A stretch of 64,000 nucleotides of DNA, taken from Trissonchulus latispiculum. Taxonomy: Eukaryota; Nematoda; Enoplea; Enoplida; Ironidae. Of this stretch, positions 10,331-21,302 are shown in pieces; the stretch's first letter is position 1, and every line of letters begins with the position of its first letter. Where the stretch lies: assembly GCA_030248195.1 (NCBI GenBank), contig JASAND010026434.1, positions 1 through 64,000 of the forward strand, in the 5' to 3' direction. A program made the position numbers and the translations under genes. Below the pieces are notes generated by a model. The model did no database searches. It worked only from the letters and a program-made list of their open reading frames with translations, and had not been told where the DNA came from.

Positions 10331-10833
10331 TTAAAGGACGGTCGCGATTTTTCAACCATTTTCTAGTTTTCAGATATTTCGTATATACTTCCCATGGGTC
10401 TGCAAAACAAGACAAGTGCGTTTGTTGCAAAACTTTTCCTATACAACAGCCCTCCGAATGTGACCCCGACATGTGTTAAACATATATGTGAAAATGAAAA
10501 AGTTAGGAAAATGTTTCTGCTACCAAAAGTTTGAGAGCTGTGCAACAGCAAATCGGCTACATAAACCTAGTTTGGACTAGGTAAAGTGCTATTACATATG
10601 CGCCGTTATTTCCTATAGAGCCGCTGATTTTCTACGAATTTTTAAAGTTCAGGGAAGTCGTTCTTTTCACTCAAAATCGTTTTACAAATTTGTGTATCGG
10701 TTATTGAACGTTTTGTCCTGTCCTGAACTACAGAACTCTTCGGTCTAGAAGCTTCGCGTTTAGATATTAGTACAGTCAGTATATTGCTAGAACTATATTT
10801 TGCAATTAATCAATCCCTATCAGGGTTGTTCAG
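10331..10833. mobile_element. TTAA-flanked element, left part, interrupted by a LINE
   Basis: After TTAA the sequence GGACGGTCGCGATTTTT begins a ~500-bp stretch that matches 49325-49830 clearly, for example at ACAAGACAAGTGCGTTTG and TACCAAAAGTTTGAG. The homologous copy at 49316-50674 is bounded by TTAA on both sides. The match resumes after the LINE at 14244 for about 50 bp and then fades. No coding capacity is seen. Confidence 0.65.
10819..10833. repeat. 15-bp target-site duplication of the LINE (left copy)
   Basis: ATCAGGGTTGTTCAG is repeated exactly at 14244-14258. The uninterrupted copy near 49806 has a related single version. This fixes both LINE ends to the base. Confidence 0.9.
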
Positions 10834-10835
10834 CT

Positions 10836-12275
10836 CAAACTTTGTTCACTAGATCAGTGACTATTGAGGAAACCTTCAAAAATTGGTCATGGTTTAAATC
10901 GGAAGCGAGAAATTTGTTCAAATTTCATAGCAGATTAATTGCGCAAAGGAAACGTAGCCAAAAGCAGATTCTCGAAGATCAGTTAAAGGAAGCGCAAACA
11001 CAAACTAATTTTTATGAGCAGGAAAACTTGAAAGCAAAATTGAGAGAAATAGAGTTGAAGGAAATAGAGCAAAGTCTCGGGCGAGCACATAAGCTTGAAA
11101 ACTTGTGCGACGTAATCTCGATTTTGACTGCCAAAAAGATTGAAGAAAAAGAAGGAGAGAAGCGTTACATCTACTCACTTAAGACGGAGTCTGGGTCAGA
11201 AGTATACGGAAGCGCAAAAATTATTGCAGAAATGAGACAGCAATATGCAAATTTGTTTAGCAGTAATGGAATTGATTCAGCCAAAGCTATTTCTTTTCTG
11301 GAGAGCACTCAAACTATAGTACCGGAAGACACAAGAAATGATCTTGATCAAGAAATTTCGGTCGAAGAAGTTGAAAAGGCGATCAAACAGTTCGCCTTAA
11401 AGAAAGTCCCGGGAAAAGACGGACTTTCCATAGAATTTTATCTTTCTTGCATGGAATTGTGCGCTCCATGGTTAGCTAAAATTTTCAATTCAATCTTGCA
11501 AACTGGAAAATTGCCAGAGGACATGTACATGGGAATTATCTCCCTTTTGTACAAAGGAAAAGGAGACAAAGCTGAACGGAAAAATTGGCGCCCACTAAGT
11601 ATGTTAAATGTGGACTACAAAATTTTCGCTAAAGTATTAACTAATCGACTTTCAATGGTAATGCCCTATTTAATAAAACAAGACCAAACTTGCGCTGTGA
11701 ACGGCAGAGACATTAGAGATGGAATTTTGAATCTATTGGGAACTTTGGATTATGCGAAACACAGAGGAAAATCATGCGTTTTCCTTTCAGTAGATCAAAT
11801 GTCAGCTTTCGATCTTGTAGAATGGGATTTTCTCAAATTAGTCCTACAAAGATTTGGTTTTGGACCAAAATTGAGGCGATGGATAAGCGCTATCTACAAG
11901 GAAAATTGTGTCCAAAGTTCACTCCTAGTAAACGGTTATATGTCACTGCCGTTCAAGCTGGAACGGGGTATAAGACAAGGCTGCCCCTTGTCACCCCTAC
12001 TGTACGTATTATGCAGTGAAACTTTCCTAAATCGTATCAGAAGAAGTCCCTCTATTCGAGGAATACCCGTTTTGGGCAGAGAAAACAAAGTTACAGCGTA
12101 TGCTGATGATACAAATTTTACACTACAAAATTTTGATTCCGTAACAAAAATTTTTCGAAAATACAAAAAGTTCGAACGCATTTCTGGAGGGAAGTTGAAA
12201 ATCGAAAAAACAGCACTCTTGTCTGTAATGGGTTCAGACGTCAAGACGTTCCTCCCGCATTTAGAACGTACCTGA
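10836..12275 (+). CDS. LINE ORF2 fragment: reverse transcriptase
   Basis: The frame encodes a coiled-coil-like charged N-terminal part and then a reverse transcriptase. Visible blocks are NWRPLSMLNVDYKIFAKVL, SVDQMSAFD with the first catalytic aspartate (about residue 329 of the open frame), GIRQGCPLSP (about 389), and the AYADDT catalytic box (about 433). The SMLN/DYKI/K-L-NRL pattern is typical of L1 and Tx1 clades. The frame starts at the insertion junction without its own start. It stops at 12275 because of a one-base frame change; coding continues in the next entry. Likely non-functional since the endonuclease is absent. Confidence 0.88.
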   Translation, partial: QTLFTRSVTIEETFKNWSWFKSEARNLFKFHSRLIAQRKRSQKQILEDQLKEAQTQTNFYEQENLKAKLREIELKEIEQSLGRAHKLENLCDVISILTAKKIEEKEGEKRYIYSLKTESGSEVYGSAKIIAEMRQQYANLFSSNGIDSAKAISFLESTQTIVPEDTRNDLDQEISVEEVEKAIKQFALKKVPGKDGLSIEFYLSCMELCAPWLAKIFNSILQTGKLPEDMYMGIISLLYKGKGDKAERKNWRPLSMLNVDYKIFAKVLTNRLSMVMPYLIKQDQTCAVNGRDIRDGILNLLGTLDYAKHRGKSCVFLSVDQMSAFDLVEWDFLKLVLQRFGFGPKLRRWISAIYKENCVQSSLLVNGYMSLPFKLERGIRQGCPLSPLLYVLCSETFLNRIRRSPSIRGIPVLGRENKVTAYADDTNFTLQNFDSVTKIFRKYKKFERISGGKLKIEKTALLSVMGSDVKTFLPHLERT

Positions 12276-13540
12276 AGACGGAAGTTAAAGTTTTTGGTAT
12301 CTATATCTCTGAAGATGGGATACAAAATCAGAAAACTCAAGAAACTTTTCAAGAAATATTAGAGAATTTGAAGACATTAACTCCGCCAGTTAGGTCTTCA
12401 GTCTATGCCAGAGTGGCCAGCCTAATGACTTATATCTTCTCTCAAGTCTGGTATGCAACTTGGTTTGTCAACCCCTCCAGAAATGTGATTGAAGGTTTTA
12501 AAAAATGTACACAAACTTATATTTGGCATCCACTCAACCGAGGGGTGTTCAATACTGAATGTGCCACCCTGCCGAAAACAAAAGGCGGAATAGGCTTTCC
12601 AGATATAGAGCTCCGTATTTTAAGTCAAAGATTGGCTATCTTAATTAGAAGAAAGCTGGGAGCGGCACAAGCGTGGCATCAAATTTTTGACTTTTTCTAC
12701 GGTCAAGTAGAATACAAGAGTATGCGAGCTACCAATTCAGCACAAGTCCCAAATTTTTATAAGGAGCTTCGGAAAGCAACACTGATGCTAAATTTTGAAA
12801 TTAATCCGAATTCAATCTCGTTAAATGGAGTTCAATATACAGCTGCGTCGGTTAAAGTTAAACAGCTGTACGAGGCGTTAGTGTTGAAAAAATTTTCTCA
12901 TAAAGCGAATTCAAGAATAGAATACTGGACCGAAAAATTTCCAGCGATTCCCAGAGCTGATTGGGAATACATCTGGGGTTCGATGAAGACAAAATTTGTA
13001 GAGAGTATTGCTCTGGACACTCATTTAAAACTTGTCCACAACGTATTTCTAACAAATAAGCGATTACATCAAATAAACAATATTCGTTCAGAAAATTGTG
13101 ATTTTTGTGCTCAGAATTTGCAAATTTCCGTTTCTGAAGACATTTTTCACGCATTCGTTGAGTGCTCTCGAATTCGATATTTTTGGGGAAGAGTGAACGA
13201 CTTAATCAAGTTAGTGTCTCAGCCTTCGCAACAGTTCGCCCAAAGGGACCTGACGAATTATGAGAAGCTCTTAGGACTTACCGTAAGAAGAAATCCAAAA
13301 CTGCACAAAAATTTGAACCTGCTGATTCAACAGGCACAGTTTTCTATATGGTACTCAAGAACTATTTACAGAAACTCTAAAAACGTTGCTGATATTTGGG
13401 ACATTTTTGTCAGGTCCCTTGGGCGAATAGCCCGAAATGCGAGTGCTTGGCTCTATGAAGGTTTTGTGAATGCAAAATTATCAGGAGATTTTGGAATTTT
13501 TGTTATAAATAATTTTGGAGTACTTGAGCTGAAAAAGTAA
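12254..13540 (+). CDS. LINE ORF2 C-terminal region with zf-RVT-like cluster
   Basis: This frame takes over from the reverse transcriptase frame near 12254-12275, implying a one-base indel. It contains the KTKGGIGFPDIELR block common in the C-terminal part of L1/Tx1 ORF2. A cysteine/histidine cluster CDFCAQ...DIFHAFVECSRIRYFW fits the C-x2-C...H...C zf-RVT domain that precedes the end of such proteins. The stop TAA at 13540 is followed by the 3' UTR. Confidence 0.85.
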   Translation, partial: PAFRTYLKTEVKVFGIYISEDGIQNQKTQETFQEILENLKTLTPPVRSSVYARVASLMTYIFSQVWYATWFVNPSRNVIEGFKKCTQTYIWHPLNRGVFNTECATLPKTKGGIGFPDIELRILSQRLAILIRRKLGAAQAWHQIFDFFYGQVEYKSMRATNSAQVPNFYKELRKATLMLNFEINPNSISLNGVQYTAASVKVKQLYEALVLKKFSHKANSRIEYWTEKFPAIPRADWEYIWGSMKTKFVESIALDTHLKLVHNVFLTNKRLHQINNIRSENCDFCAQNLQISVSEDIFHAFVECSRIRYFWGRVNDLIKLVSQPSQQFAQRDLTNYEKLLGLTVRRNPKLHKNLNLLIQQAQFSIWYSRTIYRNSKNVADIWDIFVRSLGRIARNASAWLYEGFVNAKLSGDFGIFVINNFGVLELKK

Positions 13541-14243
13541 GTAGCTGAATAGTACTTACAACCTTTTATAAAAATCGTAAGTTTTGAACTCACTAATTCT
13601 ATGCAATCTTCAGGAATAGACCAATTTAAGAGCAAAAAAAAGAAGCCAAAACTGGTTCAAATCCCGTATTTTTCCACTCGACTCGAACTTACGGTCCACA
13701 CTCATTCCCCGATGAAGACTATCAAAGGCAAAATGCGTTATTTGTTCAAAAGGCTACACTGCAATGACTAGTTGTAGGCGCTCACCTGAATATATAAACG
13801 CTAAATCTCTCTGCCACAGGCAGTCATGCAAATTAGATTGTACACAAAAATTTGCATGTTGTGTATTTCAAACAAACTGTTGATGAGTGAGATTGGCAAC
13901 CAAAAGCAGATGCCAGTAATATAGCAATTTTAGAAACTGGATTGCAGGATGCAAAAGTTGGGCGAAAACAATCATTTAATATTCTGGAAGATAGTACGAG
14001 AGCAAATTCCATCTATAATGTTACTATTCCTTTTATGAAAACGTAATGTAATGCTGATGATTTAACGTAGTTCCAGTATACTTTTTGTGACCATGATAAA
14101 AATTTTTGTGAAATGTTTACAAGTGAATAGCTCAGTTAGTTAGTGGTAAACGGTGAAACTGTGTTTTGTATACCAGATATATTAATTTGTTTTCTGTTTG
14201 AATCCGTTCATTCTTGTGAGTTTCTTGTTAATAAAACTATAGA
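13541..14243 (+). other. LINE 3' UTR
   Basis: About 700 bp without ORFs, ending with the polyadenylation hexamer AATAAA (14230-14235) and ACTATAG directly before the right target duplication. Confidence 0.75.
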
Positions 14244-14258
14244 ATCAGGGTTGTTCAG
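14244..14258. repeat. 15-bp target-site duplication (right copy)
   Basis: Exact repeat of ATCAGGGTTGTTCAG at 10819-10833. Downstream the sequence TTTTGGTAGCAGAAAT resumes the match to the TTAA element copy near 49825. Confidence 0.9.
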
Positions 14259-14727
14259 TAGCTCACAATTTTGGTAGCAGAAATGTCATTTTTCGCATAG
14301 TCATAAGTCATCATTTTTGAAAACAGTAAATATTTCCACGTTCCCCAAAAGAACAAACTTACAAATTCTTTTCTCACAAACTCTGTATGGTAGTTTCAAA
14401 ACTCAAATTAAGATAAAATTAATTATAATTCCTTGTTCCGTATGTTTGCACTAAGGTACAAAACTATGCTTACGTTGGCCCAGTCATTACAATGACCTGT
14501 GGCCGTGATTTGGTTGTTATTCCTTCAAAGGGCTCAGAATGATGAGAGTCCTATGAAGCTAGAATGAGTGCTCGTCTCGTAGTATTGTACATAGTCCCGT
14601 TTACACTAAACCGGTACACTGTCTAATTGCACATTTTAGCTATTGCTGTTGCTTTAAGCTAGAGATTTTACCGAAAAACCATTTTGGTAAAACTATTTTT
14701 GGCAAGGTGGATATTCTTACTTCTGTG

Positions 14728-14890
14728 GACGTGGAGGGTTGTTTTTCTTGGTTTTGGCTAAAACGTTTCGAGAAACAAGAAAACTCATTGCGAAGTTGCG
14801 AAATTTCGTGTTACCGTGCATTTGGATGATTTTATCGACTGTTAAAACTTGCTGAGCCAAATCCAAAAAACGTGCCTCGGCCCATATGTA
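14728..14890. repeat. Dispersed repeat, inverted copy at 40548-40712
   Basis: About 160 bp match the reverse complement of 40548-40712. Shared landmarks are GAAGTTGCGAAATTTCGTG, TGCTGAGCCAAATCC and CTCGGCCCATATG. No coding capacity. Family not identified. Confidence 0.75.
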
Positions 14891-14895
14891 TATAT

Positions 14896-15010
14896 TAGTG
14901 ATGTGGATCGGATCGGCAAAATCGATCCGATCCGCGATCCGGAGGCCAGATTGGATCGGATCGTATCGGATCGGTAGGCCAGCTGGATCAGTCCGGATCG
15001 GATCGGCGAT
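14896..15010. mobile_element. hAT-like terminus with GGATCG subterminal array
   Basis: The tip TAGTGATGTGGATCGGATCGG is followed by repeated GGATCGGATC in both orientations. The TAGNGNTG tip plus hexamer array is the same architecture as the GGTTCC and CCCCGG elements in this window. The partner end was not located with confidence. Confidence 0.5.
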
Positions 15011-15898
15011 CCGACTTGATACCCAACAACATCATATAAAATTTAACCATACCCGACGCATTATTTGTGACTGCACTTGATTTCCATCACTGCACTGTTT
15101 TGCAACAACGTAACCAAACTTGCTTTCGATTTTGAGTCTCAAGCTCAGCATTCAGTAAGTAATAACTTATTACAACAACTTAATACGTTTACATATATGA
15201 ATACTATATAATTTCACGTAATTAAAGGTTGGGGTCTGCAAGTAAGTGGAAACTGGAAAGGTGGTTATTTTATTGTTGCGCCAAAAATCTCTCTACGAAC
15301 AGTTGTAATTTTGCATACTTTTGTATTTATGATGTAGCTATGATCATAAGCTGCGGTACGCTGGAAGTAGAATTTTGATTTAGGCCCTTAAAATTTTTTA
15401 AAATTATTTATCGCAAATCGTCAAATTTCAACGCTTCTTGCAGCTGAAAGGTGGGGATTTCGGAAAGAATTACAAATTGCTCTTATTGAAGGAGGTAAAT
15501 AAAAATTATAATCCAGGGTCCCGTAGTATTTGAATTGGCGGTTTCATTGATACCAATGGTTCTATTGTATCTCTCTCCAGTTTCATGATTTTTGAAAATT
15601 TCGGTTTTTTTCGAAAATTTGACTAAATTACGGCAACAGTATGATCCCAAACTGCCCATTTCGTATTCCAACTTATGCCTTTCATGCCTTTGGATATATT
15701 TGCAGCATGAATTATGCTGACAGCTACTTTCAGTACTTCGTGACAAACGGGACCCTCGAACCCCGAATTTAAGAAAACAGCGATTTTTAAAATTTTTCAA
15801 AACATGGCATGATCGAAAGCTCTCATTGCAGGGATGAATTCTTCTCATAGAACGGGTCGGAAATCCTGGTCTTTTCAATTAACCGGTGTTAAATGTTT
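15011..15898. other. No gene seen
   Basis: AT-rich unique-looking sequence. The 131-residue minus-strand ORF at 15483-15878 has no recognisable domain and is not supported as coding. Confidence 0.5.
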
Positions 15899-15985
15899 CA
15901 TTACTACTAAGTGGGTACCCGCGGGTAATAGATATTTTGGTACCCGCAGGCTACCCGCGCGGATAGTTGCGGGTATCTCTTGTTG
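15899..15985. repeat. GCGGGTACC-type array
   Basis: Repeated GGTACCCGCGG and GCGGGTAT units begin at TAAGTGGGTACCCGC. A related, longer GC array occurs at 24150-24288 near a CAACTCTGA tip. Both may be ends of hAT-like elements, but the pairing is not established. Confidence 0.4.
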
Positions 15986-16805
15986 ATATATTCACTAAAA
16001 TTCTAACAGTTTTCCTTAAAGTGTTCGGAAAAAACAGGCTTCATGTTGGTGATTTTAAAAAATTCGCTTATTTTGGTGCCCTTCTCCACGACTAGTAATC
16101 TCAGCGCATATGGGACTTTGATTAAACGTGTTCTATTTGGTTATATCCAAACCAGAAACATAATCATAAGCTACATATGTTGTGTTGCTATGTTGTGATC
16201 CTACAACCTACAGCATGTACATACTGTATATTGATCGAGATTTCTACTTGCATTTCTTGCTTTCAGTAAGCAAACAAACTTAATTTCTCAGCACACAGGT
16301 TGCTATACGTGCCGTTTCTGTTATACTTTTTATTATACTGTACGCAAAGCTTACCTAAATGCCTTAAATTTTATTGTAAGCATATGTTCCTTTAGTGGCA
16401 TTCAGTGGATGGTACATAAGGTTACTCTGCAACAATTGTTCGAAACTGGGAATGCTTGCTCAGAAAAGTTTCAAACTAATGTCTTTCTAGAAAAGTCCTG
16501 ATGACTATATGTAATGAAGTGGCCAGGATTTAGATCCAAATTCTTTCCAATTAATTTCCGTTCCGCTTAGGTCTAACAAGACGCGGGCTAGGGGTAACAA
16601 CCACTTCAAAGCACGGAAGGTCGGCACGTTTATCGGTAGAGATAAACTTAAGCACCGGATTCTCAGAAGGTGATGTGTCCAAAACTGAGAATTCCCTGCG
16701 GCCAACCTGGATGGGGTCTTGATCGTGAGTTCGTTTGGCAGGGGTTAGGCTCCGTTGATGTCGTTAGCAAGCGGGGTCGACACTTGCTTTCCAGAGGGCA
16801 ATTCG

Positions 16806-16858
16806 GTTCAGTAACAATGAACTCTCGGGAATAGATCTTGATTGACAAATCAAGATCT
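16806..16858. repeat. Two adjacent perfect hairpins
   Basis: GTTCA-GTAACAA-TGAAC (16806-16822) is followed by an 11-bp stem AGATCTTGATT/AATCAAGATCT with loop GACA (16833-16858). Confidence 0.85.
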
Positions 16859-17990
16859 GGAATGGATGGATGATGTCTTTGTAGGGTCCAAGGGGTCAGA
16901 TTATAGGCACTTACTTGTTCAGGGGTCAGATCCGGCTCCAATTGTCTTGATCAGGATAAATGCCTTAGTTGTACGACTGACTATAGGGCACTGCAATTTA
17001 TTGATACAAGTGACAAGACTGGTTATAATAATAAGAACAATGGCGAGTACAGCGAGTATAATTACTAGTAACACTGCAAACAGTGCAAATGGCGGTTTAC
17101 AATACAGATAGATAAATTATTAGCAAACAATACAATGGTTTGCCAGAGTTGCCAGTACTCGATTTACCCAAATTAGTAATTTGTTGATAGGGACAAGGTT
17201 TTGACTCTGTAACTCAACTTGACTAGTTCTTTCTTTCTTCCTCTTGTCGTAATCTACCGCTAAACTCTACTGTGCGGTCCCTATATGCTTGTGCTCGTGC
17301 TTTAAGTTAAAACTCTTTGTCCGTCCTCCTTACCAAGGACAATATGGCCAATAATAATAATAATAACAAGCTACACAACAGATTAAATTAACTAAATTAA
17401 TGAGGTTAGTAGTACAAGTTCCGGTCTTTGGGTGAGCCCGAAATGCCAGTAACAATAGCACTTTCGGATGCTGTTCGGTCACCTGGGGGGACAATACAAG
17501 GGTCGGTCCGGTTGGGGGTTTCCTGGTAACGGTTACGGTGTTAGTACAGGTTAAGTTTTGGTTTAATCTCTTCTTTAGTGCTTCTACCTCGGTATGAATT
17601 CTCAAAATAGATCACAGGAACCATCCATACCCAATAGGACAAGGAGAGCGGTAAGCCACATTTTAGATCTGATTTGAGTTCAAAAGAAAGTACAAAGTTC
17701 GGATTTCCAAAATAACACAATGTTCAGATTTTAGGCTTTAGGTCCCACAGATGATTCAGTGCAGTTCCAAAACCGTCCCTGTCTTTAAAAGTCTACGTCA
17801 ATCTCTGACTCAGTAAGAACACCTACTCTGAGGTCCAATTAATGTCTGATTCCAAATAGTTCCTGAGTCCAACTGTCTGATACTGGCTCTTCGGCCTTCC
17901 AATATTATACGACTACACAAGGGCTGATTCAATTGATCCACTAATTCAGAGGCAGATTTCGGCTAATCCAGGCAGGAGATACTCGCTCGT

Positions 17991-18042
17991 CCGCACCTGA
18001 ATCAAATGGGTTAAAACCCATTAGTACAAGTTATAGGTGCGG
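17991..18042. repeat. Nested hairpin
   Basis: The outer stem CCGCACC/GGTGCGG (17991-17997 with 18036-18042) encloses AATGGGTT-AA-AACCCATT (18005-18022). Confidence 0.8.
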
Positions 18043-18220
18043 GATTCGAACCCAGCAACCATTACTCACATCTTTGGCTTTCTGAACACGAATTAGACTT
18101 GTAAACTTGGGTTTGTTGTGAAAACTTGAAAGTTTGGCAAGAACATCGTAGTATTTGAGTAATTTTGACAATATCGCTGTAGTAGAAATTAATTTTTGGG
18201 ACGAGATATCGCTTTTCGGA

Positions 18221-18250
18221 CGATTTCTTGCACTCTTGTGCAAGAAATCG
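18221..18250. repeat. 13-bp perfect hairpin with tetraloop
   Basis: CGATTTCTTGCAC pairs with GTGCAAGAAATCG across loop TCTT. Confidence 0.9.
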
Positions 18251-18430
18251 CAGTTACAACATGATTTCGCCTTGCACGTCTTGCTTCTGTGCAACCCAGA
18301 CTGGAAACGTGAGATTGAGGCTATTTTGAGCCCTTTCGCAACAGGTAGATATTAATTGTCTTGAAGCGCGTAATGTTAATTTGACCGAACGTAATTGAAT
18401 CTAGGCCCTTTCGTTTTCCAGGCCCAAACG

Positions 18431-18568
18431 AGGAAGGTGACAACTTCCTGCTTGTAACAACGTTAACTAATTAGAAAAGAGTCAGCACGCAGATTTGACA
18501 AAAGTGCAATAGCTAAGTTTAGGACCTCCACTTTCCCGGGTCCTAAACGAGGAAGGTAACAACTTCCT
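18431..18568. repeat. Duplicated hairpin with GTRACAA loop
   Basis: AGGAAG-GTGACAA-CTTCCT (18431-18449) and AGGAAG-GTAACAA-CTTCCT (18550-18568) are about 119 bp apart. Both follow an AAACG pentamer and a CC-rich stretch. The stems are identical and the loops differ by one base. Confidence 0.85.
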
Positions 18569-19246
18569 GCTTTAACAAATATCAAACTTCGGAAGCTGGT
18601 TATTTCATTAACTTTGGTAATTTTGCTTTTATTAGAAGATGGTTCTGTTAAGCTATTCATAACACCTACGTAACCAATTGTTATTTCAGGTACCTTGTTG
18701 ATTACTACTTAATATTGGTTAAAATTACTGATTAGTAAAAGCTTGTTATTGCCACTTGCAGACAATCATTGTGAACCGAGTTTGTGAGAACCATCAGTCG
18801 AGCAAGGTGGATCTCTTACCCTTGCTAAATGTTACAGAACAGAAATTAGCTAGATTTATCTTTAACCTTGGGTACTGACATGAAAAGGTGCCAGACCGTC
18901 ATTGTGGTCATAATTACGGACGGAATTTGCGTTGAATGCGACTAAATCAACTGAAAATGGCAATAACAACATGCATTGGTCTTGAACTAAAAACGACGGC
19001 AGTTGTCGTTACTACGATCAAAATCTAAGTTAGATATAGTTAATTTAACCGAAAAATAGCGATAGCAATGTGTATTGTTTTCAATTTAAAAGGAACGGTA
19101 CTGTAACTCTAAAACTACCTCCTTTATTGGTCTTACGTACTGTTCTCATACGTTTCCTGCGGAATTTTCGAAAACAGCAATTTTTTGGACAGATGATGCA
19201 TTGATTTTGCGTAAAAAGATCAACTATTGGAGAGTTTTCCTTCATG

Positions 19247-19293
19247 CGATTCGTCCGCACTCTTAGCAAAGAGTGGCCTACGCGGACGAATCG
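19247..19293. repeat. Two-tier hairpin
   Basis: A 12-bp outer stem CGATTCGTCCGC/GCGGACGAATCG encloses an inner stem ACTCTT/AAGAGT with loop AGCA. All pairs are Watson-Crick. Confidence 0.85.
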
Positions 19294-19379
19294 AGGGTAA
19301 CCCTTTTCCGACCGATAAGGACCTAATACGGGGTCCCCATGACCCTAGATCCCTCGGCCTGGACCTCATTTGCATATTT

Positions 19380-20110
19380 GTTACTTCTAACCTAAACCTA
19401 AATTACCTATGTAATCATTCATTCACAAACTTCCAAACGTGTATGCAGGGCTTATCCACTAGAACTACATTTTCCTGTGTAACATGTGAACCTAGGTATA
19501 ACTTCGGTGTTTCGCACATGCTACATACACAGTTAATTATCACACATTTACTCTGTCACATTCCTAATTACTATTATCACTCGTACCACATAAACGTACA
19601 ACCATCACGCATACATTACTACATCACAGATAACCGGATACCTAGTTATATAATCCTATTTCTTAGCTAAACAAAGTTCATACTGCATTTAAACCATTAT
19701 TGGGATAACTATTTGATGATCATTTATACTGCAATTACACAGCATTTATACAACCTAACCTGCTAACTAAGAGACAGTTATGCTACACTCACTGCATTTA
19801 GACTAGAATACACTCATACTAACCTTGCATAGGTTTATTCACATAAACCACAAATATACCTCTTTCCTGCCTATTACCTGAGCATTATTCGTTTTTTGGC
19901 CGACTCACAGCCCTCGTCGAGAGTTTACGCGCGTTACCGCATATAGGCACAATCACAAGGACTAACACACACATTCACGCGCACAATCACACACTCAAAC
20001 ATACAATTGCTTAACTAGCTACTACCTAACAAATTCTAACTATAGGCACAGTTACAAGACAATTCAGACAAAACCTAGTTTCAAACACACTTACTACTCA
20101 ATTTCTTAGC
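19380..20110. other. G-depleted strand-asymmetric stretch, no gene
   Basis: The plus strand is made almost entirely of A, C and T, with G strongly under-represented, for example only 3 G in 19561-19620. Repeated CACACA and CTTA-type words are frequent. No coding frame is supported; the 147-residue frame at 19227-19670 has no domain. Confidence 0.6.
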
Positions 20111-20273
20111 TACTATTTTACACGTCTGTTAATAGGATTAACCGCTATCTGAAAGGAGTCTTGTTGAGATTTGGGTGCGAGTTTTAGGGTTTTAAAACTC
20201 GGCTTATAGCGCAGAACTTTAGGAACTTTGTGATGTTTTTGAGAAAGGTTTTGAAGTTTAGAAAGCCACGTGA

Positions 20274-20298
20274 GTAATGATTGCCAAGCAATCATTAC
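20274..20298. repeat. 11-bp perfect hairpin
   Basis: GTAATGATTGC/GCAATCATTAC with loop CAA. Confidence 0.85.
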
Positions 20299-20545
20299 AA
20301 AACAAAACTACCAACAACAATTAAATTAATTAATGGGGGAAGCCGGTCATTCCCCGTGAAATGCTTAATTATTAATTATTTTAAAATAATGGATCGTAGA
20401 CTACTGACTATTTTAAAGACTCGGTTTTAAAATTCGTTTCTGTTTTAGGTGACCTAATAGTTTTCTGATACCGACCTACGACAGACAGACATAATTACAA
20501 ACAGTGAATTTTTGAGGCTTAACAAAGCCGTGACAAAACAATAAG

Positions 20546-20568
20546 GCCGGCAACTCCTAGTTGCCGGC
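20546..20568. repeat. GC-rich 10-bp hairpin
   Basis: GCCGGCAACT/AGTTGCCGGC with loop CCT. Confidence 0.85.
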
Positions 20569-20969
20569 TGTGGGGTAAATATTTCTATTACTAGCTTAAT
20601 ATTCTAGGGTCGTAGCAAAGGGACCCTCTAGCTTAAATTCAGGGATTGGGTCCCCATTTAGTTATCCCACATTCTACTTTCAAAACCCCGAAATTACTGG
20701 CCAAACGGGCCTTATAAAAATAGTAAAAAGCATTGGTCGTGGCTTGACCGAAAAGTGCAAATAAGAGAATAGCTAAATAAAACAGAATAATGAGGGGCGG
20801 AGGTCAGCAAACCACGATAATAAGAGAGTGTCGGGTATAAAAACAGAAAAACAAAAGTAGGAACAATTCTCAAGACCTCCGTCGAACAGGAGGAGTTTAC
20901 ATGAGCTGTCCCGTTATTAGAATGATAAAATAATAAGAATAAGAGTTTAAATTAAAAGAACTAAAAGGT

Positions 20970-21150
20970 GGCTCAAAGGCCCACTCATGCTAGAGAAACA
21001 AAACTGGCCTCTGGCCCAAATATGCTGATAAAAATAGGGGCTCTACGGCCCAAAAAGGTGCGTGTAAAAATGGCCTATAGGCCTCACAAAATATAGAAAA
21101 AAATGGCTCGAAGGCCTCAGAAATCACACAATAAAAATGGCCAAAAGGCC
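20970..21150. repeat. Array of six GGCY-N3-4-GGCC mini-hairpins, 33-36 bp period
   Basis: Self-complementary units start at 20970, 21006, 21039, 21072, 21105 and 21139: GGCT-CAAA-GGCC, GGCC-TCT-GGCC, GGCT-CTAC-GGCC, GGCC-TATA-GGCC, GGCT-CGAA-GGCC and GGCC-AAAA-GGCC. The GGCC arms are conserved while the loops vary, and the linkers are A-rich. The spacing is close to three helical turns. This is a diverged minisatellite with conserved pairing rather than conserved primary sequence. Confidence 0.8.
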
Positions 21151-21276
21151 TCAAAATAGAAAAAGTAAAGGCTGAAAAAGTGGCCGTTGAGTCCTAGGAT
21201 TTTCCTCTCGATTTCTGGCCAGGCATAACAAGCCTATATGGCCCTAACTTGGTAGTGTTCGCGGTTGACTCAATTT

Positions 21277-21302
21277 CTTTTCTGGCCCAAAGGCCAGAAA
21301 AG
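21277..21302. repeat. 11-bp perfect hairpin
   Basis: CTTTTCTGGCC/GGCCAGAAAAG with loop CAAA. Confidence 0.85.

Larger units (their letters stand above)
10834..14243 (+). mobile_element. 5'-truncated L1/Tx1-type LINE
   Basis: The 3,410-bp insert lies between 15-bp direct repeats. It starts inside the coding region upstream of the reverse transcriptase, so the endonuclease and first ORF are missing, as expected from incomplete target-primed reverse transcription. Two overlapping frames cover reverse transcriptase and the C-terminal region. A 700-bp 3' UTR ends with AATAAAAC near 14230. There is no long poly(A) tail. Confidence 0.9.

Noticed and set aside
18036..18070. GGGATTCGAACCCAG, a possible tRNA T-arm on the minus strand
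   Set aside because: No A box, no anticodon arm or acceptor stem can be folded around it; it is also part of a nested hairpin. It could be a primer-site relic, but no LTR edge was found.
19227..19670. 147-residue plus-strand ORF
   Set aside because: Lies in G-depleted sequence, codon composition follows the base skew, and no domain is visible.
20970..21150. CRISPR-like array
   Set aside because: The repeats are 8-12 bp mini-hairpins with diverged linkers in a eukaryotic, gene-poor setting; no cas genes.
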